Below, piece after piece: positions 35,011 through 43,205 of a stretch of DNA of 64,000 nucleotides. The position numbers and the translations under genes were made by a program. Source of the stretch: Pseudarthrobacter sp. IC2-21 (GTDB lineage Bacteria; Actinomycetota; Actinomycetes; Actinomycetales; Micrococcaceae); assembly GCF_034048115.1 (NCBI RefSeq), contig NZ_CP139145.1, forward strand, positions 1 through 64,000, written 5' to 3'. Each line of letters opens with the position of its first letter. Positions within the stretch are counted from its first letter, which is position 1. The notes under the pieces are model-generated. The model worked only from the letters and a program-made list of their open reading frames with translations. It made no database searches and was not told the DNA's origin.

Positions 35011-36663
35011 ATGAGAATGCGACTGATCAGCAATGTTGAAGCCGTCCGCGAACGCTACGGGATCGACCCCGTGGGGCAGCTGCTCTTCACAAATATCCGG
35101 TTGGACTCCAAGAAGCTTGTAACCCCGCTCCTGGCGGAAACCACATCCGGCACGTTCCTGATGGCCCGGCAACAGGAAATGGGAAACCTGCTCTCGGCAG
35201 GTGTCGCCCTGGAGGACCTAAAGATGTACGAGCCGTGGGTAACCATCGACAAACGGATCACCGATGGCATCCCCGTCCTTCCCAAGTTCGTCGACGTCGT
35301 GGAGACACTGGCCGCCGGCAATCCCGTAGAGTTCGACGATGGCATCCCGCTGGCCCATTATCAGGCGATCGGCGATCGGGTTGCGGTCACCCTGCCCGAG
35401 GCCCCGGAACAGACGGTTCGGGCCTACGAAATCCAGGTCGGGGACGTTCTTGAAAAGTTCAAAAACCTGCGTGAATCCGGTGTCGGAGTCGCCCACTCCT
35501 TGGTGGACAGCATCGGACACCTCGCTGGTTTGGCCGAAGAATTCACGTCTGACGTTGACACCAGGTACACCGGACTTGAAATTCTTGCCGGTGATCTCGG
35601 TGTGGATGGCTTCCTGCTGGCCTCGCCACCGAACTTCTCTGAAGCCACCGGCCTCGAATCAGATGAAAGCACCGTGGCCCTGTGGGCGAGGGGAACCGAC
35701 ACCGTAGTGCTGATCGCGTCGGCCGATCGCATGGATATCCCCGGGGTGCCGAGAGGCAAATTCGACTCCGTGGCGCATGCAGTGGAACAGGTGCTGGGCG
35801 GGAAGACGTTGGGCGTCGAGGAACATTGGATCAGTGCCCGGCTGGGGGTCGAACTCGCCGAGCGCGGCCTGAAAACCTCCAACGCATCGATCCCGCTGGG
35901 ACACTGGCGCGATATCCGCGACCACGAGGATCTGCCCTTCCAATTTATTGCGGCACGCGCCAGCGTCACCTGCATTGAACAGGCACTGGATTACGCACAG
36001 CGACAGATCAGCTCTGGCAACTTCCTGACCGAGAACGCCGTGTACGCGGTGTATCTGGAAGCGATCCAGTCGTTCAGGGAACTGCACTCAATCCCGTTCT
36101 GCATCGAACCATATTTCACTAACCTTCACTCCTCGACCCGGATGCTCTTCCCCGGTCCACCCACCGATTTCCCCTTGGATGGCGACACGAAGTGCATCCA
36201 GCTGGATGCTGGGGTCAAAGTCACCGGCGGCGGCGTGGTTCTGGCCACGAGCGATATGGCTCGCTCGTTGTTGCTGACACCAGAAGGTAAAGAAGCCTAC
36301 GATCTGCTCACACGGATCATGCGCGAGGACATTATCGGTGCACTGAAGCCGGGAGTGGTCTGCTCGGATGTGCACGCCACGGCGATGGTGGCACTGACGG
36401 CGAACAGGCAGCGGCTGGAAGAACTGGGGATGCTGGCTACGGGGATCGAATTCGTTTCCGAGTACAAGAAGCGCAACGTCGGCCACCTCATGGGCAAGCA
36501 GGAGTCCTTCGCCAACGAGCTGCGCCCCGGCTACGACCATGTCCTGCATGTTGGCTCGATGGGTGCAGCAGAGATCCCTTGGCGATTTGGGGACCACGCG
36601 ATCGGCACCGAGGACATGTGGTTCATCGGCAAGGACAAGACCTACGTGATGACATTGCTCTGA
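35011..36663 (+). CDS. divergent M24-fold (creatinase/prolidase-like) protein
   Basis: A 550-residue protein downstream of the importer. The C-terminal 250 residues follow the pita-bread M24 plan, with candidate metal ligands in QLDAGV (first Asp), ATSDMARS (second Asp), NVGHLMGKQ (His) and the last-Glu segment IGTEDMWFIG. The segment that normally carries the other glutamate (xxxEPG) reads LHVGSMGAAE, so one ligand seems replaced. The N-terminal 300 residues loosely resemble a creatinase-N half. It may be a hydrolase of an amide or cyclic N-compound brought in by the importer, or a non-metal variant. ATG 35011 or 35017 is the start. Confidence 0.65.
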   Translation: MRMRLISNVEAVRERYGIDPVGQLLFTNIRLDSKKLVTPLLAETTSGTFLMARQQEMGNLLSAGVALEDLKMYEPWVTIDKRITDGIPVLPKFVDVVETLAAGNPVEFDDGIPLAHYQAIGDRVAVTLPEAPEQTVRAYEIQVGDVLEKFKNLRESGVGVAHSLVDSIGHLAGLAEEFTSDVDTRYTGLEILAGDLGVDGFLLASPPNFSEATGLESDESTVALWARGTDTVVLIASADRMDIPGVPRGKFDSVAHAVEQVLGGKTLGVEEHWISARLGVELAERGLKTSNASIPLGHWRDIRDHEDLPFQFIAARASVTCIEQALDYAQRQISSGNFLTENAVYAVYLEAIQSFRELHSIPFCIEPYFTNLHSSTRMLFPGPPTDFPLDGDTKCIQLDAGVKVTGGGVVLATSDMARSLLLTPEGKEAYDLLTRIMREDIIGALKPGVVCSDVHATAMVALTANRQRLEELGMLATGIEFVSEYKKRNVGHLMGKQESFANELRPGYDHVLHVGSMGAAEIPWRFGDHAIGTEDMWFIGKDKTYVMTLL

Positions 36664-36990
36664 GCAAAAGGGGTTCGCGCGGGGCGAGCTGCTCCCCGAA
36701 AGTTGCCTGAGCCCGATATTCCATCGGGCTCAGGCACTGGCTGCGTTGACGAGATAAGGTCTCACAGTTAAGCCCAATGCCGCTCCCTTGTCGGCCCCCG
36801 CGTAAGCGCAATCTAAACCTCGAGCAGCACCTCTTGGTGGGTCATTTCGATCAATGGGGTGTAGCGAATGGGGCTATGAACTGCTCCCCGCTTACGGCCG
36901 AAAGTCACACACGCGGATTCGTATCGTTTTCAGAAGTCGTCTGCACTGGATTTTCGAAGTCTTCTGCGCTCCGCGTCTACAGTGACGCTA
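36664..36990. other. gene-free spacer at the right side of the island
   Basis: About 330 bp after the M24-like gene. A perfect 14-bp inverted repeat TGCCTGAGCCCGAT / ATCGGGCTCAGGCA (36704-36736) is a plausible terminator. The rest has no coding pattern I recognise and is more AT-rich than the core. Confidence 0.6.
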
Positions 36991-37314
36991 GCCCAGGGTT
37001 TCATGAGGACGCCGCTGAGCTGGCGTGTTAATCAGGGAAAGGGTGCTCTGAACTGGAAAAATAGTGGTTGTCGAGACCGTTATTTGCCGAGCGAGGGAGC
37101 ACCCTTGCGATGCAAAAAGTCTACAGCTGGGTTTTCGTCCTTGCCGGTCAGTTTCACCGGCCAGTCGCTGATCTCCCACTCCGGGGTCAGTGTCCTGACA
37201 GGCTTCATGGACGCGCTGGGATTCGGCCGTCTCTGCGAAGACCGGCTCGGCCAGTTCGTTCCCTCGGGAGCGAAGCACCGGCCTGGCCGGCTGGTGGGTT
37301 CCCTGGCTGCGATG
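36990..37314 (+). mobile_element. 5' fragment of an IS1380-like insertion sequence
   Basis: From TTG 37105 (GGGAG upstream) the reading frame gives about 70 residues typical of the IS1380-family transposase N-terminus: KKSTAGFSSLPVSF, then SLISHSGVSVLTGFMDALGF and a GRLVGSLA segment. Similarity ends at about 37312, where TctA sequence begins in the same frame. The left end is uncertain; I place it near 36990. A hairpin formed by GGGTGCTC and GAGCACCC (37040 and 37097-37104) precedes the start, as in leader regions of such elements. The rest of the transposase is absent, so it cannot move by itself. Confidence 0.7.
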
Positions 37315-38337
37315 CCCGCCGCGGCCGTGGGACTCCTGCTCGCCACGGTGGGCCGCGACATCTTCACCGGCGAAAGCCGCTTCACCTTCGGCAACCTGCA
37401 GTTGGCGGACGGCATCGATTTTGTGCCCATCGCCATGGGCCTCTTCGGCCTCGGCGAGATCCTCTACAACCTCGAGGAGCGGCACCGGGCGGCCAAGGCG
37501 CCGTCGAAAGTCACCAACGTCTGGCCGTCCCGGAACGACCTGAAACAGGCTTCCGGCGCGATCACCCGAGGGTCCGTCCTCGGATTTTTCCTGGGGATCC
37601 TCCCCGGCGGCGGGGCAACCATCGCCTCCATGGCCTCGTACGCCATGGAGAAAAAGCGCGCCAAGCAGCCGGAGCGCTTCGGCAAGGGCGCCCCCGAAGG
37701 GGTGGCCGGACCGGAAACGGCGAACAATGCCGCGGCGACGTCGTCGTTCATCCCGCTGCTGACCCTGGGCATCCCCGCGAACGCCACCATGGCGCTGATG
37801 TTCGGTGCCCTGCTGATCCAGGGTGTCACCCCGGGGCCGCAGCTGGTGGAGCAGAACCCGGAGCTCTTCTGGGGTGTGGTGAATTCGATGTACATCGGCA
37901 ACATCCTGCTGCTGATCATGAGCCTGCCGCTGGTGGGCATCTTCGTGAAGATCCTGCGCGTCCGGGCCGCCATCCTGGCACCCGTCACAGCGCTCATCAC
38001 GCTGCTGGGCGCGTACACCATCAACAACAGCATGTTCGATGTGACGCTCGTGGTGGTGTTCGGCATCGTGGGCTACCTGATGAAGAAGTTCGGCTTTGAG
38101 CCCGGGCCGCTGGTCCTGGCCTTTGTGCTCGGCGAGCTGCTGGAAAGCTCCATGCGCCGCTCGCTGCTGGTGTTCGGCGGCGACCCCACCGGCTTCTTCG
38201 GCCGTCCCATTTCGGCCGTCCTGCTGGTGGTGTTTGTCCTGGTTGCGGTGCTCCCGGCCATCCGCAGCGCCGCAGCCAAGCGCAAGGCCTCCACGCCGGC
38301 CGTCCCGGCCGCCTCAGAAATCAAGGAGAAGGTATGA
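37312..38337 (+). pseudogene. tctA: 5'-truncated tripartite tricarboxylate transporter permease TctA
   Basis: About 340 residues of TctA, the large permease of a TTT uptake system for di/tricarboxylates. Clear segments are GLLLATVGRDIFTGESRFTFGNLQLADGIDFVPIAMGLFGLGEIL, the ILPGGGATIASMASYAMEKK motif, GPETANNAAATSSFIPLLTLGIPA and the C-terminal helices. A full protein has about 500 residues, so roughly the first 160 (with the first Gly-rich motif and several helices) are missing and replaced in frame by the IS fragment. TctB and TctC are absent. The remaining frame has no stop and could still be translated as a chimera, but transport activity is unlikely. The stop overlaps the UspA start. Confidence 0.85.
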
Positions 38338-38738
38338 GCATCATTGTTGGATTTGTCCCCACCCCAGCCGGGGAGGCGGCACTCGTGGCGGGCATCGCCG
38401 AGGCCACCCTCCGGAAGGAGGACCTGGTGATCGTCAATTCGGCCCGCGAAGGCGCGCTGGTGGACAAGTCCGTGGCGCCGTCGGAGTTGCTGGCGGATGC
38501 TGCCCGCCGGGCCGAGGCTGCAGGGGTGACGGCAACGGTGATGCAGCCCCCGTATCTGAACGACCTTGCGGACGAGTTCCTGGAGGTGGCGCGGGAGGTG
38601 GATGCGTCCCTTATTGTGATCGGCTTGCGGCACCGTTCGCAGGTCGGAAAGTTCATCCTCGGCAGCCATGCCCAGCGGATCCTGATGCAGGCGGACCGGC
38701 CCGTGCTCGCGGTCAAGGCCGGCAACTCCCACTTCTAG
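38334..38738 (+). CDS. universal stress protein (UspA family)
   Basis: A 134-residue single-domain Usp protein. It begins MSIIVGFVPTPAGEAAL and ends with the nucleotide-binding signature VIGLRHRSQVGKFILGSHAQRILMQADRPVLAVK, close to the ATP-binding GxxGxxxxS form though the first glycine is replaced. It overlaps the tctA remnant by 4 bp (ATGA); the tctA-uspA pairing is common in Arthrobacter, so this is a survivor of the truncated operon. Confidence 0.92.
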   Translation: MSIIVGFVPTPAGEAALVAGIAEATLRKEDLVIVNSAREGALVDKSVAPSELLADAARRAEAAGVTATVMQPPYLNDLADEFLEVAREVDASLIVIGLRHRSQVGKFILGSHAQRILMQADRPVLAVKAGNSHF

Positions 38739-38856
38739 GGGGCCCGACGGCGTCACACCGGGTGGGTGCCGACGGCCCACCGGGCTGGATTCTAAGCATA
38801 CTTACCAATAGGCTGGGGCGGGGGAACTTCCCTTTCGATCAGAACGAGGTGAGAGC

Positions 38857-39339
38857 ATGACGGACACTGAAAACATCAGCAAAGTTACGGACATCATCAA
38901 CGATTCCCACATCGGGATGTTGACCACCATCAACGAAGAGGGCGCCCTGGTCAGCCGGCCCCTCGCCGTCCAGGATGTGAAGGAGGACGGCGATCTGTGG
39001 TTTTTCACCGGCCTCGACACCTCTCAGGTGGCGCATGTCCGGGCGGATCCCCGGGTGAACGTCTCCTTCGGCAAGCGCACCGAGTGGGTGTCCGTTGCGG
39101 GCACCGCCGAGGTGATCACGGACCGCGCCAAGATCCACGAAATGTGGAACCAGACCGTTGAGGCCTGGTACCCGGACGGACCGGACACCCCGGAGGTATG
39201 CCTGCTTCGGGTGGACTCGGAGTCGGCGGAGTACTGGACCAGCCCGGGCGGCACCGCGGCCACCGTGTTCCAGTGGGTGAAGTCGAAGGTCACCAACAGC
39301 CGGATGAGTGTGGGCGAAAGCGGCACCGTGGAGCTGTAG
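38857..39339 (+). CDS. pyridoxamine 5'-phosphate oxidase-family (general stress 26-like) flavoprotein
   Basis: A 160-residue split-barrel FMN-binding protein. It has DIINDSHIGMLTTINEEGALVSRPLAVQ, LWFFTG and VNVSFGKRTEWVSVAGTAEVITD, as in the general stress protein 26 group. The C-terminal half (YWTSPGGTAATVFQWVKSKVTN) is typical. It probably binds FMN or F420-like cofactors; the substrate is unknown. It is a single gene preceded by GAGGTGAGAGC and followed by a terminator. Confidence 0.9.
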   Translation: MTDTENISKVTDIINDSHIGMLTTINEEGALVSRPLAVQDVKEDGDLWFFTGLDTSQVAHVRADPRVNVSFGKRTEWVSVAGTAEVITDRAKIHEMWNQTVEAWYPDGPDTPEVCLLRVDSESAEYWTSPGGTAATVFQWVKSKVTNSRMSVGESGTVEL

Positions 39340-39352
39340 CACTTACCAACGC

Positions 39353-39383
39353 AAAGGCCGCCTCGCATCGGGGCGGCCTTTGT
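39353..39383. terminator. bidirectional terminator between convergent genes
   Basis: AAAGGCCGCC pairs with GGCGGCCTTT around a short loop, with A-run and T-run on the flanks suited to both directions. Confidence 0.85.
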
Positions 39384-39405
39384 GCTGCCCTCCGGAGTGC
39401 CGGCC

Positions 39406-40008
39406 CTAATGCCGCGCGGTCAGCGTGGCGAGCACGGCCGGGAGCAGCACGTCATTCCGTCCCCAAAGCGGGTCCAGGATTTCCACGTACCAGGAGTCGG
39501 CAAGAAGCAGGGCAAGGGTTTCGTTGGTTTCGTCCGCCCAGTCCTGGATCTGCTCCTCGTCCACCGGGTTCTCACTGGAGCCCAGGACGGTGACCACCTC
39601 GTCGCCGTCGAGCGTGACCGGGATGGCGGCGCTGCTGGCCTCGCCGGGGGCGTGCGCCACCGTCACCAGGTCCGTGCGGGTGGACAGGGCAAGCAGATCA
39701 GCGGCCACGTCGGCGCTGCAGAATGCTGTGACGTACTGACGCTGGGCAGAATGATCGGTCCGCAGGCCGGGCTGGGATTCCTTGGTGAACAGCCCGTTCC
39801 GGTTGAGGGCGGCCAGCTCGGCGGCGATGGGTCCGGTTTCATCGTCGAAGCGCGCAGTGAAGGTGGCGGCCTGGTACTCGCTGTGGCCCTCCAGCCAGCG
39901 CGCCGTCAGTTCCCCCGCGGCTGCAAGGCTGGTGGCCTGCCGCCAGGCCCCTTTGTCCTCCAGGCGCCTGCCGGACTGGTCGCGGATGTCCGCTTCTGTG
40001 GGTTCCAT
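39406..40008 (-). CDS. DUF6919-like hypothetical protein
   Basis: A 200-residue soluble protein. The N-terminal half (WRQATSLAAAGELTARWLEGHSEYQ, then LAALNRNGLFTKESQPGL) matches the DUF6919 pattern seen in Streptomyces and Arthrobacter. The C-terminal half ends WADETNETLALLLADSWYVEILDPLWGR. No catalytic motif or membrane helix. Function unknown. Confidence 0.72.
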   Translation of the reverse strand: MEPTEADIRDQSGRRLEDKGAWRQATSLAAAGELTARWLEGHSEYQAATFTARFDDETGPIAAELAALNRNGLFTKESQPGLRTDHSAQRQYVTAFCSADVAADLLALSTRTDLVTVAHAPGEASSAAIPVTLDGDEVVTVLGSSENPVDEEQIQDWADETNETLALLLADSWYVEILDPLWGRNDVLLPAVLATLTARH

Positions 40009-40061
40009 CCTCGGATGCTACGGCGCCCCGCCGCCGGACTCCAGTGACGGCGACACAGCAG

Positions 40062-40733
40062 TTAACGTCCCGCCGGGATGCCCGCGGCCCTCTCCGCGGC
40101 GCTCAGGGCGAGGGCAAAGCGTTCGACGGCGGGAGCGTACCCCTGGTGCCGTTCTGCCCGCAGCTGTTCCGCCTCCCGCATGGCTTTGATCAGGGCCGAC
40201 GTTTCGGGAAGCCGGACGTCCGTCATGCCCGGGTAGTCGATGCAGTTGGCGGGATCCAGTTCGTAGCGGCGCCAGCGTTCCAAGAGCATGTCATGGGCAT
40301 CCTGCGCGGCCGAGTAGAGGGGACGCGCCCGGCGTTCCTGCCGGACACGCGAATGCCATGCCAGGATCCGCGGGCTGCTTCGGTGCGCGGCCACACCGGC
40401 ACTGACGCCGAGCACAGTGAGCACCGCGCCGGACCAGGGTGCAGCCAGGGTGGAAATCAGGATCGCCGGAAGGGCCACGACGGATCCCATGAAGACGTCC
40501 CAGAACACGGTGTCGGGGGCACGCATGTCAGCCGCCGGCGTCGAATGGTGGCGGACCGCCAGAACGGTGGCAACCACCGCACAGACCAGCACCGCGCCCC
40601 AGAACACCAGCTGGAACGCTCCCATGAGGGCGGATTCTGCGAATGCCGGCACCGCGGCACCTCCCCGTATCAGGCCCGGCCCAGGATTCCGGACTGCTCC
40701 TTCCATTCCATCCCCTGCGGCCACCGGGGTCAA
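40062..40733 (-). CDS. hypothetical membrane protein
   Basis: A 223-residue protein, or 214 if ATG 40706 is used. There are three hydrophobic segments: about residues 36-60 (ALMGAFQLVFWGAVLVCAVVATVLA), 80-97 and 100-118. A 100-residue charged cytoplasmic part follows, with HDMLLERWRRYELDPANCIDYPGMTDVRLPETSALIKAMREAEQLRAERH. That soluble part is conserved in actinobacterial relatives of unknown function. It stands alone between DUF6919 and a VOC gene. Confidence 0.75.
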   Translation of the reverse strand: MTPVAAGDGMEGAVRNPGPGLIRGGAAVPAFAESALMGAFQLVFWGAVLVCAVVATVLAVRHHSTPAADMRAPDTVFWDVFMGSVVALPAILISTLAAPWSGAVLTVLGVSAGVAAHRSSPRILAWHSRVRQERRARPLYSAAQDAHDMLLERWRRYELDPANCIDYPGMTDVRLPETSALIKAMREAEQLRAERHQGYAPAVERFALALSAAERAAGIPAGR

Positions 40734-40807
40734 TGGGTTGCAGGGGTTCCCGCCGGGTTCGCGCCCTGGCGGTTCCCGGCCGCGCTTCCGGCCGGTAGCT
40801 TGGGACC

Positions 40808-41188
40808 ATGAGACTGAAAATGTGCAGCATCCATGTCACGGATCCCGCGGCCGCCCACACGTTCTACACCGAAACCTTGGGGTTCGAGACGCTCATGGCG
40901 ATGCCCGAGCACAACCTCTTCATCATCAAGGATCCCGGCGCCGATGACAGTTCCGTGGGGCTGCTGCTGGAGCCCAGTGACAACCCGATCGGCGCGGACT
41001 ACATGAACGCAGTGCACGACGCCGGGATGCCGGCCATCGTCTTCGGCGTACCGGACGTTCGGGCCGAGTATGAGCGGCTGGTGGCTGCCGGCGTGGAGTT
41101 CAAGGGCGAACCGTCGGAGAACCCGTACGGCATCACGGCCGTGTTCGAGGACGGCTGCGGCAACCTGGTGCAGCTGCACCAGGACTGA
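40808..41188 (+). CDS. VOC-family (glyoxalase/bleomycin resistance-like) protein
   Basis: A 126-residue single VOC module pair. MRLKMCSIHVTDPAAAHTFYTETLGFETL starts the first beta-alpha unit; the second ends with PYGITAVFEDGCGNLVQLHQD. Metal-site residues H9 and a late Glu/His are plausible. Such proteins are lyases, isomerases or binders of small molecules; the substrate cannot be assigned. Confidence 0.88.
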   Translation: MRLKMCSIHVTDPAAAHTFYTETLGFETLMAMPEHNLFIIKDPGADDSSVGLLLEPSDNPIGADYMNAVHDAGMPAIVFGVPDVRAEYERLVAAGVEFKGEPSENPYGITAVFEDGCGNLVQLHQD

Positions 41189-41206
41189 AAATCCCCTGAC
41201 AGACAA

Positions 41207-41265
41207 GAAGCTTGTCCGCGGAGCCGGGCCTGACGGTCCGGATCCGCAGACAAGCTTCGATTTTT
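41207..41265 (+). terminator. intrinsic terminator after the VOC gene
   Basis: A 16-bp stem beginning GAAGCTTGTC (41207) pairs with 41243-41258 with one mismatch; the interior folds further (GGGCC/GGTCC), and TTTTT follows at 41261-41265. Confidence 0.9.
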
Positions 41266-41270
41266 AAGGA

Positions 41271-41675
41271 CTACTCAGCCTTCGGGCGGGCCTTCTTCGC
41301 GTCCTTTTTGGCGGCTTCGTCCTTGACCCGCTGGGCCTCGGCGCGCACGGCGGCGTGGGTGGCGCGTTCGGTGACCAGCCACGCCGGGGGAGCCTGCAGC
41401 AGCGCGGTGATTTCCGCCGTCGTCAGTGCTTCTTCAACGCCGCCGCGGGCCAGGCCGCTGATGGAGACGTTCAGTTTTTGGGCAACCACCGGGCGGGGGT
41501 GCGGGCCGTTGCGGCGCAGTTCGGCGAGCCACTCCGGCGGGTTGGCCTGGAGTTCGGCGAAGTCGGCGCGGGTGATGGTGGAATCCTGGAACTCCTGCGG
41601 TGTTGCGGGCAGGTAGATGCCAAGTTTCTTGGCAACGGTGGCCGGCTTCATGGACTGGGAGTTTGCAGAGGTCAT
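41271..41675 (-). CDS. DUF5997 family protein
   Basis: A 134-residue soluble, basic protein starting MTSANSQSMKPATVAKKLGIYLPATP. It has the DUF5997 core (PEWLAELRRNGPHPRPVVAQKLNVSISGLARGG, then TAEITALLQAPPAWLV). The C-terminus is a charged Lys/Ala helix. The helical core with its ISGLARGGV turn resembles a small DNA-binding fold, which is only a suggestion. It is divergent from the LysR-effector-like gene with a spacing of 37 bp, and the two are usually neighbours. Confidence 0.83.
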   Translation of the reverse strand: MTSANSQSMKPATVAKKLGIYLPATPQEFQDSTITRADFAELQANPPEWLAELRRNGPHPRPVVAQKLNVSISGLARGGVEEALTTAEITALLQAPPAWLVTERATHAAVRAEAQRVKDEAAKKDAKKARPKAE

Positions 41676-41712
41676 GCTTCAAGGGTATCCGGGCGGGCGG
41701 TACTGTGAAGAC

Positions 41713-42462
41713 GTGCCCGCCGACAATGAATCCCCGCAGAACCCGTCCCCCGCTGAACCTCGGGAGGCCGAGGCGCCCCGCGTGCTGCGTTTCGCCTACG
41801 TGGCCGGTGTGACGCCGGGGAAGTGGATCCGCCGCTGGGAAGAGCGCGTGCTGGATATTCCGCTGGAGCCGTTCATGTCCGACGACGGCGCGCAGCTGTC
41901 CGTATTAACTGACGGAACCGCGGACCTGTCCTTCGTCCGGCTTCCGGTGGAGCGCGAAGGCCTCAATGTGATCCCCCTGTACGAGGAGCAGCCCGTGGTG
42001 GTGGCTCCCAAGGGGCACGAGATTTCGGTGTTCGAGGAGGTGGCGCTGGACGACCTGGCGGAAGAGACGTTCCTGGACGTCGCCGAACTGGGCGGCCCGG
42101 AGATGGCCATGCAGGTGGTGGCGTCCGGCGCCGGCCTGGTGATCCTGCCGATGTCCGTGGCCCGGCATTTCAACGTCAAGGACACCGTGGCCCGGCGCCT
42201 GACGGGCGCGCCCGTCACCGAGATCGCGCTGGCGTGGCCCAGTGATTCGACGGACGAGATCATTGAGGAGTTCATCGGGATTGTCCGCGGCCGGACCGCG
42301 GCGAGCTCCCGGCAGCCCTCCGCCCAGCAGGAGAAGCCCAAGAAGGAACCGAAGCCGGACCGGCGCGGACCCGCCGTCAAGAAGCCCAAGGTGGCGCAGC
42401 GGTACGCGCCCAACCCGGACAAGGGCCGCGGGAAGGGCTCCCGGAAGAAGGGGAAGCGGTAG
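41713..42462 (+). CDS. LysR substrate-binding domain protein lacking a DNA-binding domain
   Basis: A 249-residue protein from GTG 41713. Residues 22-195 or so form one LysR-type effector (periplasmic-binding-like) domain: VLRFAYVAGVTPGKWIRRWEERVLDIPLE, then DGTADLSFVRLPVEREGLNVIPLYEEQPVVVAPKGHEI. No helix-turn-helix precedes it. The last 50 residues are a Lys/Arg/Pro-rich basic tail that could bind nucleic acid. Its divergent partner is DUF5997. A cytoplasmic ligand sensor working with that partner is possible but unproven. Confidence 0.85.
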   Translation: MPADNESPQNPSPAEPREAEAPRVLRFAYVAGVTPGKWIRRWEERVLDIPLEPFMSDDGAQLSVLTDGTADLSFVRLPVEREGLNVIPLYEEQPVVVAPKGHEISVFEEVALDDLAEETFLDVAELGGPEMAMQVVASGAGLVILPMSVARHFNVKDTVARRLTGAPVTEIALAWPSDSTDEIIEEFIGIVRGRTAASSRQPSAQQEKPKKEPKPDRRGPAVKKPKVAQRYAPNPDKGRGKGSRKKGKR

Positions 42463-43205
42463 GGGAGGGGCGGGCTCGGCTGTGGCGGGGACGGCGCGAG
42501 ATTCGCACTGACCCGCCACTCAGCCCTCGACTCCAAAGTGTCAGCTTGGGCTTTAGGGCATCCACAAAGGTATGTCCAGAAAAGGCCCAACGGACCCTAT
42601 TCTGACGCACTAATCGACCGCTGCCTGACGTCAGGTTGGGGTGTACCTCATCGGCAAAGACTTCTTAGCGGTCCCACCATCGACCAGCTCCGCGAAGAAG
42701 CCACCGCGAACTTCAACGGTGATGGTGACGACCACTTCAAAGACGCCTCCTTTGTGAACGCAGCCAAAGAATGACACGAAGCCAAACTCCTCGCCGAAGG
42801 CGGCTTCACAGGCACCCAGGACAGACCCTGGAGCAACGCTACGAACACACCGAAGCCCAACTCTTCGCCCGCATCGAGGCCATGGGCCTGCGGCGTCGAG
42901 AGCCGCGTTACCGGCAACGACCGCAAGAATCCTAAGGGTGAAGGCGAACAGGCCGAACGCCGCCAAGTAGCCGAGGGTTTTTTACTGACATACGGCCTCC
43001 GGATCGCCGTCGAGCATCGCGCCATTACGGGCGCAATATCGGCGATCTCACCACCGAGCGATTGCAGCTGGTCCGTGAGATGCATGCTGGTGCCGCTGAC
43101 AGCCCCAGATTTCAGAGGCCAATGTTTCTCCCCCTCTGAGTCGGTCCACTTGTGTGTGGGTCGCCTCTATCCAATTTGGGGCTTGGGTGGCGGGGCTGTT
43201 TGGGT
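42463..43205. other. degenerate DNA at the left edge of the second accessory region
   Basis: About 740 bp with no intact gene. A short frame at 42538-42774 (78 codons) continues past its stop in the same and a shifted frame with protein-like runs (for example AKLLAEGGFTGTQ in one frame and TLEQRYEHTEAQLFARIEA in another, 42830-42950). That looks like a decayed gene with frameshifts, but I do not recognise the family. A hairpin with arms GTGGCGGG/CCCGCCAC lies at 42482-42519. Confidence 0.5.

Noticed and set aside
36982..38337. A single intact 451-residue transporter gene
   Set aside because: The first 111 codons are leader and IS1380 transposase sequence and the TctA part lacks its N-terminal third, so it is described as a fusion and pseudogene.
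42538..42774. A 78-codon plus-strand ORF as a functional gene
   Set aside because: Similar-looking sequence continues past the stop and in another frame, more like a decayed gene than a small intact one.
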